A stretch of DNA of 23,500 nucleotides from Chrysomallon squamiferum (lineage: Eukaryota > Mollusca > Gastropoda > Neomphalida > Peltospiridae). The first letter of the stretch is position 1; every line of letters starts with the position of its first letter. The notes under the pieces were generated by a model, which was not told the origin of the DNA, ran no database searches, and worked only from the letters and a program-made list of their open reading frames with translations. The DNA is taken from the NCBI GenBank assembly GCA_012295275.1, contig CM022679.1, positions 1,325,775-1,349,274 of the forward strand. The letters are read 5' to 3'. The translations under genes and the position numbers were made by a program. Positions 1 to 23,500 of this stretch are shown here, piece after piece.

Positions 1-124
1 TCTGTTAATTATCTCGCCGTCAGTTCCATTTACTCAGTTGTAACAAAAGTCGTAGTGATATAAACAACAGGCGTTCAGACAAGGCATGAAATGTGGAATC
101 TTCATTGCTTTAAATTATATACAC

Positions 125-128
<4 letters not shown>

Positions 129-188
<60 letters not shown>
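129..188. repeat. (CT)n microsatellite
   Basis: An uninterrupted CT dinucleotide run of about 30 units lies in AT-rich intergenic DNA. It encodes nothing credible. A GA tract on this strand at 2702-2806 would be complementary to it if both were ever in the same transcript. Confidence 0.95.
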
Positions 189-194
<6 letters not shown>

Positions 195-485
195 ATTATT
201 GTATTCGTACTAAGCAACACCGACATACAGAAATTAGAACTGTGTAACTATACTGTAATGTTTGAATGATTTTACTGCATAAATATCTCAATTTGCCACT
301 TTATTAAATACTTAGATTTTGTTTTTTCTTCACCTTAAACGTATTCAAAGTAAGAAAGAAATCAGAAATATGATTTAAAAAAAAAAAAAAAAATTAAAAA
401 TAAATAATACATAACTTATTAATTAGCTTAACATAAAATGCGCAACCTCTGTGAAAATATAATTCTGCTTGAATGACATTTTCCA

Positions 486-606
486 ATGCACATCCGAAAG
501 AACCCAAGTCGACCTACCGAGATTTTCCGAAACAACTCGCCGATGATCTACGAACTTAACGGCGGAAACGTCACGAACGAATCGAAAGAGGTGTTCAAGT
601 CAAGCG
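486..606 (+). CDS. Candidate first coding exon, gene not recognised
   Basis: I see an ATG at 486 preceded in frame by a TGA at 474. It opens 40 codons of clearly higher GC content than the surrounding AT-rich DNA and ends at a GT donor (606|607, G|GTAAAA) in phase 1. The encoded peptide begins MHIRKNPSRPTEIF and contains two NxS/T sequons (one at NNS, one at NVT). The acceptor at 1877|1878 would continue it in phase: the joined reading frame stays open for 74 codons. I recognise no family. It could be a fossil exon or a chance open stretch. RNA evidence is needed before calling it a gene. Confidence 0.3.
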
Positions 607-1012
607 GTAAAAATAATATTTAATTTTTTAATTATGAAGGAAAAGTGATCTCGGTTTCTTACATATTTTTCACAATGCGATTTTCTAACAATCTGTTCTA
701 AAAATATAAAACTACGGCACTAAAAATTATATCAAAAACGTAAAAATAATGCAATATTCAAATGTGAAAATTGTTTACGCCACTTTAATTTATAAAATTC
801 TTCGCTAGACATTCGCTTTACTGACGTATTAGTGTGATAAACTCAAAGTAGAAATCGCTTTAAAAATACTTCAGTCATCACTTTGAGTAAAATATTCATA
901 ATCAATTTTAAAAATAATTTAATTTCAGTGTAAAGAAACACAAGACTACTAACATTTTAACGGATTGACGTTACATTTCTCTGGCGTTCTCTGTCAGGTC
1001 CGCGTTACAGGG

Positions 1013-1117
1013 TTTATAAATAACGTCGTCGGTGGCAACTGATTGTGACTTTCAGAAACCACTTCTAACGTGCAAGAGGTTCTCGATCGGAAATTAAATT
1101 TAAAACTCGGCATTCAG
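1013..1117 (+). promoter_or_regulatory. Possible TATA promoter and 5' untranslated exon
   Basis: TTTATAAATA at 1013-1022 matches a TATA box. It is followed by about 95 nt of less AT-rich sequence that ends at a good donor (CATTCAG|GTTAGT, 1117|1118). There is no ATG between the box and the donor, so this would be a noncoding first exon. It may feed the candidate exon at 1878-1978. No independent support. Confidence 0.22.
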
Positions 1118-1226
1118 GTTAGTTTCATCAAATTGGGAATTCAGGACACATCAAACTAGGCATGGTTTCTGAAATCGTAGATTCCGATCTTCATTATTTT
1201 GGTGAACCGTCTAAACCTGCGTCGAA

Positions 1227-1385
1227 ATTTTTAGTTTTATTTATTTATTTTATTTTATTTTATTTTATTTTATTTTATTTTTATTTTTATTTATTTATTT
1301 ATTTATTTTTTATTTATTTATTTTATTTTATTTTATTTTATTTATTTTTTTATTTATTTTTTTATTTTTTTATTTTTTATTTTAT
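1227..1385. repeat. TTTTA/TTTA low-complexity block
   Basis: About 160 bases of irregular TTTTA and TTTA units. The apparent open frame of Phe, Tyr, Leu and Ile is a product of this composition and not a gene. Related short TTTTA tracts recur at about 1780-1810 and 14660-14800. Confidence 0.9.
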
Positions 1386-1510
1386 ATATATATTTTTAAA
1401 AGCATTTCGGCCGACGCATCTGAAATTGTTTCCTTTTTTCCCTTTCTTCGTTTTTTCTTACTTTCTTTCTTTCCTTTCTTCCTTTTCTTCTACATCACAT
1501 ATATAACACA

Positions 1511-1785
1511 CATATCTCATCTCATCTCATCATCTCTTCTCAACAACCCATCTCCTCATCTCATCATTTCATCATCTCATTATCTCATCTCATCTCATCT
1601 CATCATCTCATCTCATCTCATAATCTTTTCTCATTGCATCATTTCATCATCTCATCACCTCATCTCATTTCATCATTTCATATCTCATCTCCTCATCTCC
1701 TCATTTCCTCATCTCCTCATTTCCTCATTTCCTCATCTCATCATTTCCTCTGCTCATCTCGTCTCTTCTCATCATTTCATCTTAT
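1511..1785. repeat. Degenerate CATCT/CATTT pyrimidine-rich minisatellite
   Basis: Irregular tandem units built from CTCAT, CATCT, CATTTC and CCTCAT run for about 275 bases with C/T interruptions. The unit length drifts between 5 and 12 bases, as expected from replication slippage. No coding sense. Confidence 0.85.
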
Positions 1786-1877
1786 TTTATTTTATTTTAT
1801 TTTATTTTATTAAATTCTTTTTTTTTTAAAAATAATTCCTCACCATTATTTTTTTATAATTTGTACCTTAAATGCAG

Positions 1878-1978
1878 CAACAGTGAGTCACCTGGTGAGT
1901 GATGATACCCCCACCTCAGAGTGGCTAATACAGGAACTCATACTTGAAAATGTGTTTCTGGGGGACTGTTCACCTAAG
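1878..1978 (+). CDS. Candidate internal exon, gene not recognised
   Basis: A T-rich tract and AATGCAG acceptor (1877|1878) lead into 101 open bases ending at an AAG|GTACAG donor (1978|1979). The entering phase needs two bases, which fits the phase-1 donor of the candidate exon at 486-606. The peptide includes the stretch TSEWLIQELILENVFLGDCS. Reading through the donor gives a stop after about ten further codons. The stretch faintly recalls the N-terminal motif of choice-of-anchor L-type extracellular proteins, but that is from memory and weak. It could equally be a transposon or pseudogene remnant. Confidence 0.3.
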
Positions 1979-3760
<1,782 letters not shown>

Positions 3761-3766
3761 TTTATT
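3761..3766 (-). terminator. Polyadenylation signal of copy A
   Basis: TTTATT on the plus strand is AATAAA on the minus strand, 34 bases beyond the TAA stop of copy A. It is placed like the AATAAA that follows copy B. Confidence 0.6.
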
Positions 3767-3799
3767 AAACCTTTTCATCCCAGTTTACAAATTACTATT

Positions 3800-4456
3800 T
3801 TAAGCTACGACGCCACCGTCTCCAGCGTCGTCAGCTCCATCTTCATCGACAGCTTCTACAACTGCAAGAAAAATTTGTTATTAGTTTCAAATTTTTAAAA
3901 TTTGAACGCGAGAAATTACACGCGTTTTGAATCATTACTTACGCTCATCTTTGTCCACGAAGTTGAAATCGTCCAATTCAGCGGCGTTCAGTTTGCCGTC
4001 ACCATCGCTATCTGCAGCGTGGAATTTTTTCATTTGAACCACGTTTGTGGGTTTCAGACCCGATGCTACAGCGATTTCATGCAGATCAGCAAAACCATCT
4101 CCGTTCAGATCCAGTTCTTTCAAAGCTGCGACATCGTCAGCATCCTGAAAGGACCACATTTTTAATATTTGACGTTTACCGAGACGTTAGCAGATCAAGC
4201 TTACTGAAACCGTTTAAATAATTCTGTATCGAGATTTTCAAACTACCTCTGCTGGATGAGCTCGCATGTCCAGTCCTCTCTTCCTCTTGCACACCTTGCA
4301 TGCCCAGCTCCTGGCCCACTTACAGGCCGCCATACAACCAAGTGTGTGATACGGACTGACGCGAATTCTTCGCACGGATCGGAAGAACCAGCCGTCCACG
4401 TTTTCAGGAACCAAGGTCAAGGCCAACAGAACCAGCAAGAAATACATGGCTTTCAT
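3800..4456 (-). CDS. Secreted basic four-cysteine peptide with acidic EF-hand domain, copy A
   Basis: Coding exons on the minus strand are 4456-4247, 4144-3943 and 3861-3800, all with GT-AG introns, giving 157 residues. Seen in sequence: a hydrophobic signal peptide (1-22, ending VPENVDG); a segment 23-60 with eleven Lys/Arg and no acidic residue, cysteines spaced C-x3-C-x7-C-x2-C (41, 45, 53, 56) and a KRKR at 57-60; then a largely acidic part with two canonical EF-hand loops (82-93, DLNGDGFADLHE; 115-126, DSDGDGKLNAAE) and an Asp/Gly-rich tail. Known: tetrabasic sites are cut by furin-type proteases, and such loops bind calcium. Inferred: a secreted cationic peptide, possibly antimicrobial, carried with an acidic partner domain. 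I do not recognise a named family. The ATG follows directly after a 5'UTR acceptor (CAG|A-ATG). Confidence 0.82.
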
Positions 4457-4654
4457 TCTGCAAAGGAAGAGAAACAAAACCGATATTCGCCAACAGTTTT
4501 TAAAATAAAAAAGAAAGCCAGTTATGGCCTAGATTTTGATATGAAACGTTTCAACTGCAGCGACACAACAGACATGTCGATATTACACACAGATTTAACC
4601 TTTAGGAAATGGTTGAATGTTTGTACATTTAGATACGATTCAACAAAAACTTAC

Positions 4655-4710
4655 ATGAAATAATCCACAGCAAACAAACAGCACGGCACAGAACAGAACA
4701 GACGAAGAAA
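4655..4710 (-). other. 5' untranslated exon of copy A
   Basis: On the minus strand ATTATTTCAT|GTAAGT marks a donor at 4654|4655, and the intron 4654-4458 ends in a CTTCCTTTGCAG acceptor one base before the ATG. Copy B has the same arrangement, with donor ATATTTTCAT|GTAAGT. The outer limit of the exon is a guess, about 30-40 bases from the TATA-like box. Confidence 0.55.
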
Positions 4711-4732
4711 AACAAATAACACTGTCAACTCA

Positions 4733-4815
4733 GTCGACTTATTTATTATAGTACAGTTGTCACGTGACTACACGTTTTCTACGTACTGCACGTTCTTCTC
4801 TTTCTCGTGCACGAG
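4733..4815 (-). promoter_or_regulatory. Proximal promoter of copy A, mirrored in copy B
   Basis: Read on the minus strand, this holds a 12-base palindrome CTCGTGCACGAG (4804-4815), a purine-rich AGAAAGAGAAGAACGTGCAG stretch, a CACGTG E-box (4761-4766) and a TATA-like TATAATAAATAAG (4738-4750). The same order and nearly the same bases occur on the plus strand at 5694-5773. CACGTG is the classic binding site of bHLH factors. That the two copies are co-regulated is inference. Confidence 0.6.
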
Positions 4816-4859
4816 CAGTTGTCTTGTGTAGCATGCTTCTGTTTATTTTCTGTTACAAA

Positions 4860-5690
4860 CATCGTTTATAAGTGAATAAAGTTATTATATGGTTCAGTCT
4901 AATTCCTCTTTGAAACAAAATAACAGTTTAACTTCCACAATGTTTATATCTAGCTTTAAACGGAAAACAAAAACAAAACCAAAAAAAAAAAAAAAAAAAA
5001 CATTTATAGGAGAAAAAAGAGAAAGATTACATTTCTCCCTGAAAATAGTTTTCTAATGTCAAACTCAACACAGTTACCTCCCTTCATTAGAGAACCTTTT
5101 AAATTATGCTTTAATATTAGTCGTTTACAACATTAAAACAACTGTCCTAATTTCCCAATACTTTGTTTTGATGTGTGTGATTTGAAAATAATTGCTATCA
5201 TGTCACTGAAAATTCAATGTTTCTTGCTACTTTGGGACTCATGTTTTTCATTATTTATTTATTTGTTTATTTTATTTAATTTCATGTTTTGTTAGGCGAA
5301 TAGTTTATTTCTAATAACGTTAATATGAACACTTTTATTAGCCAGAAGGAAGATAAATTACCGAAGATGAAGATAAATAGAATTCATTTGGTCGCCGATA
5401 AAAATGTATTAAACAAAAAATAAAATTCTTCACCAACATCATATAAATAGACTTACAAATTTGTCACTGTATATTTTTATTCTTATTTTATTTTGCCAGA
5501 GGTAGAAATACAACCTTTCTGTTGTTTTATCTTATACATTTATCTTTCTATTTTCTTTAACGATTAAAATTCGATGCAAAAATTATGGACACTAAAATTA
5601 TTATTTCATGTTAAAAAATTAAGTTACATTGCTTAATAACATTCATAACTTGTATATGAGTTTACACAACACAAACATGCTAAACAAGAC
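4860..5690. other. AT-rich spacer between the inverted genes
   Basis: About 830 bases separate the two mirrored promoters. It contains an A-run at 4981-5000 and scattered A/T tracts. I see no coding frame, tRNA or further inverted repeat. Confidence 0.6.
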
Positions 5691-5693
5691 AAC

Positions 5694-5777
5694 CTCACGT
5701 GCATAAGAAAGAGAAGAACGTGCAGTACGTGGGAAACTTGCAGTCACGTGATAATTGTAGTATGATAAATAAGTCGA
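5694..5777 (+). promoter_or_regulatory. Proximal promoter of copy B
   Basis: The order is CACGTG (5696-5701), the purine-rich AGAAAGAGAAGAACGTGCAG stretch shared with copy A, a second CACGTG (5745-5750) and the TATA-like TATGATAAATAAGTCGAC (5761-5778). Compared with copy A, the outer palindrome reads CTCACGTGCATAAG instead of CTCGTGCACGAG. Preservation suggests that the promoter was duplicated with the gene. Confidence 0.6.
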
Positions 5778-5789
5778 CCGATTCGACGA

Positions 5790-5848
5790 CGTCACTTGTC
5801 AGAGTTGACCTGTCGTGTGCCTCAGTTTGTGCTGTGGAATATTTTCAT
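5790..5848 (+). other. 5' untranslated exon of copy B
   Basis: The exon ends at TTTTCAT|GTAAGT (5848|5849). The intron runs to CTCCGCAG (6050) just before A-ATG. The 5' limit is estimated from the TATA-like box. No in-frame ATG upstream could substitute for the normal start. Confidence 0.5.
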
Positions 5849-6051
5849 GTAAGTTAACATCATGTCTAACTGTGTTAACGCTTTTTTCCTGTTGGTTACG
5901 CCGATTACTTAAAAACTAATCAGTATTTTAATATCGACAATCGTTAGTGCTTTGGAAACATCAGAACTTTTCATAACAAAATCTAGGTCGTAACGAAGTC
6001 CTTTTAAAACTAATTGGCAGAATATCAAGTTTTGTTGTATTCCTCCGCAGA

Positions 6052-7012
6052 ATGAAGACCGCATATTTCTTGCTTTTCTGCTGGCCTTGACCTTGGTTCC
6101 TGAAAACGTGGACGGCTGGTTCTTCCGATCCGTGCGAAGAATTCGCGTCAGTCCGTATCACACACTTGGTTGTATGGCGGCCTGTAAGTGGGCCAGGAGC
6201 TGGGCATGCAAGGTGTGCAAGAGGAAGAGAGGACTGGACGTGCGAGCTCAGCCAGCAGAGGTAGTTTGAAAATCTCGATACAGAATTATTTAAACGGTTT
6301 CAATAAGCTTCATCTGCTAACGTTTCGTACGAGTTTAAACTTTACAAAATATTTCTAAATTTCAGGATGCTGACGATGTCGCAGCTTTGAAAGAACTGGA
6401 TCTGAACGGAGATGGTTTTGCTGATCTGCATGAAATCTCTGTAGCATCGGGTCTGAAACCCAGAAACATGGTTCAAATGAAAAAATTCCACGCTGCAGAC
6501 AGAAATGGTAGGTGTATCTGTATAACAGTGGGTAGGGAGATCATTTTTAAATTGAAATGTAAATATCACATTTCACAACATTAAGGAAATGTCGTGAAAC
6601 AGCAAATGTATGCATTAGTGAAATACATCGTAACAGTTGGTAAATGTTCAAATTCTTAAATTAAAAATTGTAGGTGACGGTAAACTGGACGCATCTGAAT
6701 TGGACGACTTCAACTTCGTGGATAAAAATGAACGTAAGTAAAAATGTTCAGTAGAATCGTGTTACCGACATTTAGCAGACCCAGTCTTGGGTCACGTTAA
6801 CCACGTTCTAATTCCAGACAACCGTGTCCATAAATTTAAATATACCGTTTTAAATGTTCGGATCACTGAAATTTTAAGTTTATTTTTTTGGACTTGTCAT
6901 AAATATTAATGTACAAGTTTGTTAAAATTAATACTGAATTTGTAAATATTTCTAATTTGTAGTTGTAGAAGCGGTTGACGAAGACGGAGCTGATGAGGAC
7001 GTCACACCATGA
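6052..7012 (+). pseudogene. Copy B of the secreted basic peptide/EF-hand gene, frameshifted in the signal peptide
   Basis: Exons are 6052-6260, 6366-6507, 6674-6733 and 6963-7012 (TGA). The first exon has 209 coding bases against 210 in copy A. One base is missing in the signal-peptide codons around 6070-6080, so the ATG frame meets a TGA (6088-6090) after 12 codons, while the remaining frame is open. Downstream everything is well kept: the four cysteines and KRKR are the same as in copy A, and both EF-hand loops are canonical (the second reads D-R-N-G-D-G-K-L-D-A-S-E). The tail is shorter and ends DVTP. The second loop is split by an intron (6508-6673) that copy A lacks. Such good preservation suggests either a very young pseudogene, a base lost in assembly, or use of another start. 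I cannot decide between these from sequence alone. Confidence 0.78.
6508..6673 (+). other. Copy-B-specific phase-1 intron inside an EF-hand loop
   Basis: The donor is AATG|GTAGGTG and the acceptor TTGTAG|GTGACGG. At the corresponding place copy A reads straight through (GATGGTGACGG). Reading into the intron meets a stop, so it must be removed. The heptamer GTAGGTG occurs at both ends (6508-6514 and 6670-6676). Confidence 0.8.
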
Positions 7013-7041
7013 ACCGCTAAACTAAAACTGGGTTGAAGGGT

Positions 7042-7047
7042 AATAAA
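7042..7047 (+). terminator. Polyadenylation signal of copy B
   Basis: AATAAA lies 29 bases after the stop and leads into an A-rich and AAAT-repeat stretch (7042-7080). Confidence 0.55.
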
Positions 7048-7089
7048 AAAAAAAAAAAATAAATAAATAAATAAATAAATAAAAATTTG

Positions 7090-7663
7090 AAAAATGATTT
7101 GGTGTCCGTTTTCCTTTAAGATGGTATAAATGAAAAGGTATAAATGAAAAGGTTAAATCTACAAGTGCGTGTCAAGAATTAAACTTGGACATTTGACGAT
7201 TTATAACAATGTATTTTCTGATAAGCGGACGTTCAATACGTGCGATGTGAAATGCCTGAACGGTCAACATTTCTCATGTCTGTTTTCAAAAATGGACTAA
7301 TGTAAATTTGTGAAAGTTACTTTCTTTCCCAAATGAAATTGTTTTGTATACACCAGAACAAAATAAAAATGGATGCAGTAAGCATATTGAATACCATGAG
7401 AATTGTTCAATTCGGGAGAAAAAAAGAAAATGTCGTTTATGAATTAATGGATGTAAACTGTCAGAATTTTCCGGTTTTCTTTAAACAAATTTTAAACTAA
7501 AACCCCTTGCATGAAACGATATTTGCTGTCGCGTTTTTTTTTTTTTTCTTAACTTTAGGAAAATAGTAGTAGAGTAAACTAAAACGATCTGACGGAAACC
7601 AATGATCGGTATTTTATACTTAATAAACAGCTATAGAACAAAGAAAACATTGACTGTAAGACC

Positions 7664-7700
<37 letters not shown>

Positions 7701-9900
7701 TTTTGTTTGTCACTGTGTCTAGTGCATGTTTTATATCAAAAGTACGTAGTCGTTTATGTCTGTTCTGTTAAACGGAGAACAAATAAACTGCTACTTACAA
7801 ATAACAGAAGCTCCACGAAAAAAACGAGCACATTAAACTTTCTTCCCCCACAAGATCTCCAACTGTCAGTTACTGTCCATTAATACTTTTTTTTTTTTTT
7901 ACGGACGCTGGATATTTTTATATTAAAAAATGTATTATTACTGTTAATATTGTTATTATTACTGTTATTATTAAATAAAAATTATTTAGAAAGAACTAAA
8001 ATATATTTAAGTAGATAAATAAGAAATATTCTTAAGTTTCCTGAACGCATAATATGGGATATGAGATCAATAAATCTTTGACGTCAGAGCTAATCGATAT
8101 TTTCGACTTAATGAACTGTGTACAATATAAAATGGCCGATTAAATCGAGAAATAAACCGTATTTCTTTTTTTCTTCTTCTTCTCTCTGATTTTAAAATCT
8201 TGATCACTATTAAAATACATGTTATGGAAGCGGGGATAAAGGTGGAAATACATATTCTAGATATAACCACTGTTTACTATGTTTAAATGTATACATAAAC
8301 TATATCAAAAAAAGATGTAACATATCAAACCTTAAAAGTCACCACTTGTAATACCAGAATAATAACAACAAACCCCCCCCCAAAACAATAGCCAACAACC
8401 AGCAACCAGCAAACAACAAAACCCGCAAATAATAACAACAAACAGCAACAAATATCAAAAAAAACAAAAAAAAAAAAAACAAACACGCAACAAGATCCAG
8501 CAAAAAACACAACAATAAGACAATAACATAACAATAATAATAATAATATAATAATAACCTAACTTTGTCATTTTTCTGTATTACTTTATTATCAACAAAC
8601 ATTGTAACAGATGTTTTTTAAAGACTTGACCAGCTTACAGATCAGGGTCAGTCAACAAACGGGTTCTGTAATACACAGGGGATTTCATTGGCCAAGTTCA
8701 CTGGTCAGAGTGAAGAGGGTTTCTACAGAGTGAGGTTAATTGATGAAGACTAACGAGAGAGTTTTGTCATTTCATACAGAAACTCTTTCATGTCTGCAGT
8801 TTATAAAACACAAAATTATCATTGTCAATGTTTCATGATAAATAAAATAAAATAAAATAAATAATTTGATCTTACAGTTTTTTTAATATTCTTTTTTTCT
8901 GTGAATAGTCTTTTCTTTAAATTGTTGTAATTTTTTGTTTTGTTGTTTTGATGTTGTTGTTATTTCTTAGATTCTACACATACATGTTAACATAAAGTAC
9001 ATACAACACTACACAGCAGTTTTAAAAAAATAACAACAAATAAAATTTAAATCGTGGACATCTGGGAGGTATTTAAACTAGATTTAAATTCAAAAAATTC
9101 AATAAATTAATATACAATTCACACATACGCACACACTCTCACACACACACAGACACACACATACATACACAAACACTCAAACAATAAAACTAATACTAGG
9201 AAATACATTATAAGAAATGAATGTAGACCGTGTAGGTACGTTTAACAAAATGAAAGTAAGCTAAATAAACACGTGTAGCCTACAACTGGGTGTTCACATG
9301 AGAACAATTACACTTAAAATCCATACAGTCTATAACTGTATCTGAAATCTCTATATTTCTGGCAAACACGTTGAATTTTTGATGAAATTGCGCAGTAGTT
9401 TGAACCGCGGGCGACTTCATTCCTGTGATTTCGAACAGCGGGATCGAATCTTCCCATCGACCGGTTATTGCTCTTTATTATTAAATTTTTAATGTTGTTC
9501 AAACACGGACATTTTTACCAAAAGCTCTCTAAACCTGTCTGTGTCAATACTCCGTATTGTGCGCTGTTTGAATACGGACAGAAAAAAAGTCTATGAAAAT
9601 ATAAACCCGACAACAAAACGACGGCGAGAAGAAAAGAAATAAAAATACGAGGTTTTGTTCAATACGTCTGTTAACGAGGGACTTTTGTAAGTTTCTCTGT
9701 TTGTCAATAACTTTATACCGTTTCCTTGCTTTTCAATTCTAACTTAAAAACAGCAAGGTCTTTTAATCAGTCGATTGATTGATTTCTTGTATTGCCTCCG
9801 AGTTAAACATTCTGCAGGTCAATAGCTGAGCACGGGGACGGCACAATAGCGAGTTAATTTTCTACAGGTTCCGCCTGTTTAACTGTGAACGTGCACGCTG
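7090..9900. other. Intergenic region, simple sequence only
   Basis: The region contains A/T homopolymers (about 7535-7547, 7669-7694, 7887-7900), an AAC/AAT-rich stretch (about 8365-8550), AAAT units (about 8842-8862) and a CA/CATA tract (9118-9182). Short frames on both strands follow this composition. Near 9440-9475 (minus strand) there is a GATTCGATCCC that resembles a tRNA B box, but no matching A box. Confidence 0.6.
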
Positions 9901-9931
9901 CAGTCTCCCACATCGTCTCTGCTACGCCAGG

Positions 9932-23203
<13,272 letters not shown>

Positions 23204-23320
23204 CATCTTGATTAACTGTAGTGACATTGAGTAAATTTGACTTTATTGTACCTCTAATTAAATTTGTGAAAATTCACGTCTTATTTTCACTTATTTTCGA
23301 AAAATGTTAATTCTGATTCT

Positions 23321-23326
23321 AATAAA
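23321..23326 (+). terminator. Possible polyadenylation signal of the lectin gene
   Basis: AATAAA lies 118 bases after the candidate stop. In DNA this AT-rich the hexamer is expected often by chance, so the call rests on its position. Confidence 0.32.
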
Positions 23327-23500
23327 TATCTCAAATAGCTATAGATTTAGATGGCTATAAATTTAAATTCATATATTTCAAATTTCTAAAAGCATATCAA
23401 AATTTCAGTTTATAAAAGTTACATTTGACTCTAAACTTTGTCATATATGTATATATATATCTCGAAAATTCCATCTCATTTAATAATTCAGAACAAAACA

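Noticed and set aside
1162-1506. Open frame of Phe/Tyr/Leu/Ile
   Set aside because: Translated TTTTA repeat with no signal of selection and no homologous features.
3902-4165. Plus-strand open frame over the EF-hand exon
   Set aside because: Shadow of the minus-strand EF-hand exon, which has canonical calcium loops and splice sites.
9314-9502. Minus-strand 62-codon frame with a B-box-like GATTCGATCCC
   Set aside because: No A box, no cloverleaf and no recognisable protein features. A SINE remnant is possible but unsupported.

Overview
This is eukaryotic nuclear DNA, most likely from a lophotrochozoan animal such as a mollusc. It is AT-rich and full of dinucleotide, ATT/AAT and homopolymer tracts. 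Genes are split by short GT-AG introns, and the coding parts are animal extracellular modules: C-type lectin, sushi, PAN/Apple-like and EGF-like domains, plus secreted EF-hands. There is no bacterial gene organisation. The species call is inference from these features only.

Left flank (1-3760): mostly simple sequence. Two GC-richer stretches (486-606 and 1878-1978) stay open and carry compatible splice phases, so they may be exons of an unrecognised gene. A TATA-like motif lies near 1013.

Inverted gene pair (3761-7047): two near-identical genes stand head to head around an AT-rich spacer of about 0.8 kb. Each encodes a signal peptide, a strongly basic four-cysteine segment ending in a Lys/Arg tetrad, and an acidic half with two canonical EF-hands. 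Copy A (minus strand, 3800-4456) is intact and predicts 157 residues. Copy B (plus strand, 6052-7012) has a one-base deletion in the signal peptide. It also has an additional intron inside the second EF-hand loop, and that intron is bracketed by a 7-bp direct repeat. The proximal promoters are also mirrored: a CACGTG motif, a TATA-like box and the sequence between them.

Intergenic (7048-9900): simple sequence, with nothing I can call as a gene.

Large multi-domain lectin gene (plus strand, 9932 to about 23203, at least 16 coding exons): signal peptide, then CTLD1-PAN1-CCP1-CTLD2-EGF1, then CTLD3-PAN2-CCP2-CTLD4-EGF2-EGF3, then a possible tiny last exon. Exon lengths and intron phases show that the second half is a duplicate of the first five-domain module. 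Equivalent exons are 216/216, 218/218 and 168/167 nt. The CTLDs at position 1 of each module are split by a phase-1 intron and those at position 4 by a phase-0 intron. The 167-nt exon ends in a run of ten A and is one base out of phase, so that exon is either damaged or misread. The protein is probably a secreted recognition molecule of about 970 residues. Its introns hold most of the repeats, including a 53-bp minisatellite that starts at an exon end, and long GA and CT tracts that could pair in the pre-mRNA.
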